This document shows, piece by piece, positions 5,457-6,270 of a stretch of 6,270 bases of DNA; the stretch's first letter is position 1; each line of letters starts with the position of its first letter. The translations under genes were made by a program, and so were the position numbers. Below the pieces are notes generated by a model that was not told the origin of the DNA, did not search any database, and saw only the letters and a program-made list of their open reading frames with translations. Origin of the DNA: Candidatus Nitrosopumilus sp. (GTDB lineage Archaea; Thermoproteota; Nitrososphaeria; Nitrososphaerales; Nitrosopumilaceae); the NCBI GenBank assembly GCA_030637455.1, contig DAOWGL010000143.1:1-6270 (forward strand), in the 5' to 3' direction.

Positions 5457-6053
5457 TTGTTTTCTATATCTACTCTAGTTGATGTTGTCAGGATTCCTCC
5501 AAGCTTGTTTGGAACTACAGTCAAAAAGGCAGGAGTAAACATTCTCAAAGAAAAGTACGAGAGTATGATTAATGCAGATTTAGGATATATCATCATGATT
5601 TTAGATGCTAAAGTTGATGAAATGGGAAAAATGATTGCCGGAGACGGGGGAACATTTCACAAAGTTGAATTTGAAGCATTGACATTTTATCCAAAACTAC
5701 AAGAAATTGTTCAAGGTGAGATTGTAGATATTACAGACTTTGGAGCATTTGTGAGAATCGGTCCAACAGATGCATTACTTCACTTGTCACAAGTGATGGA
5801 TGATTATCTTAAGAGTGATGTAAAATCTGGAATGATTTTAGCTAATCAAAGTGGTAGAACACTCAAAGTTGGTTCAACACTTCGTGCAAGAATCACAGCA
5901 GTCTCATTAGGAAAAGCTGCTTCAATGGGCAAGATTGGAATTACATGTAGACAACCATTCCTTGGTGCAGATGATTGGATTGCAGAAGAGATTAAGAAAG
6001 CTAGTGGTGGTTCAGAAGAACCAGCAAAAGAAGCTAAAGTAGAGGCAAGTTAA
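5457..6053 (+). CDS. rpoE1: DNA-directed RNA polymerase subunit Rpo7 (RpoE1 / E')
   Basis: A 198-residue subunit of the archaeal RNA polymerase stalk, the counterpart of eukaryotic Rpb7. With Rpo4 (not in this window) it helps open promoters and binds emerging RNA. Residues 1-80 form the N-terminal domain typical of the family (VDVVRIPPSLFG at 8-19; the conserved GDGG at 62-65, followed by KVEFEALTFYPK). Residues 81-165 form an S1 RNA-binding domain (EIVQGEIVDITDFGAFVRIG, 83-102; LLHLSQVMDDYL, 107-118). A charged tail (PAKEAKVEAS) ends the protein. The start is TTG at 5457: an in-frame TGA lies at 5433-5435, no ATG or GTG occurs between, and the first internal ATG would delete the conserved N-terminus. 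The TATA-like box 28 bp before it supports a leaderless mRNA. The stop is one base before spt4, so the two are cotranscribed. Confidence 0.95.
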   Translation: MFSISTLVDVVRIPPSLFGTTVKKAGVNILKEKYESMINADLGYIIMILDAKVDEMGKMIAGDGGTFHKVEFEALTFYPKLQEIVQGEIVDITDFGAFVRIGPTDALLHLSQVMDDYLKSDVKSGMILANQSGRTLKVGSTLRARITAVSLGKAASMGKIGITCRQPFLGADDWIAEEIKKASGGSEEPAKEAKVEAS

Positions 6054-6054
6054 G

Positions 6055-6243
6055 ATGGCACGAGAAATGGCATGCAGGAAATGCAAATGCGTAACAACAC
6101 TAAAAGTTTGTCCAAATTGTAAATCATCAGACTTGACACCAGATTGGAGTGGAATTGTACTTGTAGTTGATCCAACAAATTCAGAAATTTCAAAAACTCT
6201 TGGCATTACCAAAAAAGGCAAGTATGCTATCAAAGTAACATAA
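6055..6243 (+). CDS. spt4: Transcription elongation factor Spt4 (RpoE2 / E'')
   Basis: A 62-residue archaeal Spt4, the small zinc protein that pairs with Spt5 (NusG-like; not in the window) and raises RNA polymerase processivity. Four zinc ligands are seen as CRKC (Cys7, Cys10) and CPNC (Cys19, Cys22). The Spt5-contacting half follows with DWSGIVLVVDPTNSEISKTL (30-49) and ends GKYAIKV, as in other archaeal members. Length is normal for the family. The ATG at 6055 starts one base after the rpoE1 stop, the classic rpoE1-spt4 archaeal operon. No separate promoter is visible inside rpoE1 near the junction. Confidence 0.96.
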   Translation: MAREMACRKCKCVTTLKVCPNCKSSDLTPDWSGIVLVVDPTNSEISKTLGITKKGKYAIKVT

Positions 6244-6270
6244 AATATTTCTAAATCTTTAAAATTACAT
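6244..6270 (+). promoter_or_regulatory. Possible TATA-like box after spt4 (window edge)
   Basis: TTTAAAAT at 6258-6265 resembles an archaeal TATA box and could serve a gene starting beyond the window, with a start site expected about 20 bases past the edge. No strong T-tract terminator is visible after spt4, so read-through is also possible. Confidence 0.25.

Noticed and set aside
6012..6233. 73-codon open frame on the - strand
   Set aside because: It is antisense to spt4 and the rpoE1 end, both well-recognised genes, and has no recognisable domain.
1..6270. CRISPR array, insertion sequence, defence or phage module
   Set aside because: No regularly spaced repeats, terminal inverted repeats, transposase, nuclease or toxin-antitoxin signatures were found. 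The SprT-like protease and the P-loop ATPase have ordinary housekeeping explanations.

Overview
The window reads as a dense, AT-rich chromosomal segment of an archaeon, most likely an ammonia-oxidising thaumarchaeote (Nitrososphaerota, Nitrosopumilus-like). The case for Archaea is direct. There is an rpoE1 (Rpo7)-spt4 pair and a GTP-dependent dephospho-CoA kinase of the archaeal family. TATA boxes lie about 25 bp before start codons, no clear Shine-Dalgarno sites are visible, and intergenic gaps are very short. The thaumarchaeal placement rests on protein resemblance recalled from memory and on low GC, so it is an inference. No mobile element, CRISPR array, tRNA or rRNA was seen.

Layout. Positions 1-155 hold the 3' end of an unrecognised + strand gene, which converges with one spacer base onto a cyclophilin-like (DUF369-type) gene on the - strand. 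That gene is divergent from a DUF2024 gene. The 48-bp gap between them contains one TATA-like box centred equally far from both ATGs. A 60-residue Cys/His mini-protein gene follows and overlaps, stop to stop, with hppA, a K+-independent-type membrane pyrophosphatase on the - strand. Upstream of hppA, also on the - strand, are a SprT-like HExxH protein, a non-coding gap of 143 bp, and a two-gene operon: an Mrp/Nbp35-type Fe-S carrier ATPase followed after 6 bp by GTP-dependent dephospho-CoA kinase. Divergent from mrp, on the + strand, is rpoE1-spt4, with a 1-bp gap between the genes.

The main unannotated signal is in the 143-bp gap. Immediately after the kinase stop codon, the - strand carries what looks like a complete C/D box guide RNA. 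It has box C GTGATGA, box D CTGA, internal D'/C' boxes, guides of 12 and 14 nt, and a closing stem that fits kink-turn geometry with a 3-nt bulge. This is the best candidate in the window for something overlooked.

Functionally these are mostly housekeeping genes: the RNA polymerase stalk and Spt4 elongation factor, Fe-S cluster delivery, CoA synthesis and pyrophosphate-driven ion pumping. The left third holds small proteins of unknown role. Nothing suggests a defence system or recent horizontal transfer, with the possible exception of the DUF2024 gene, whose family is best known to me from bacteria.
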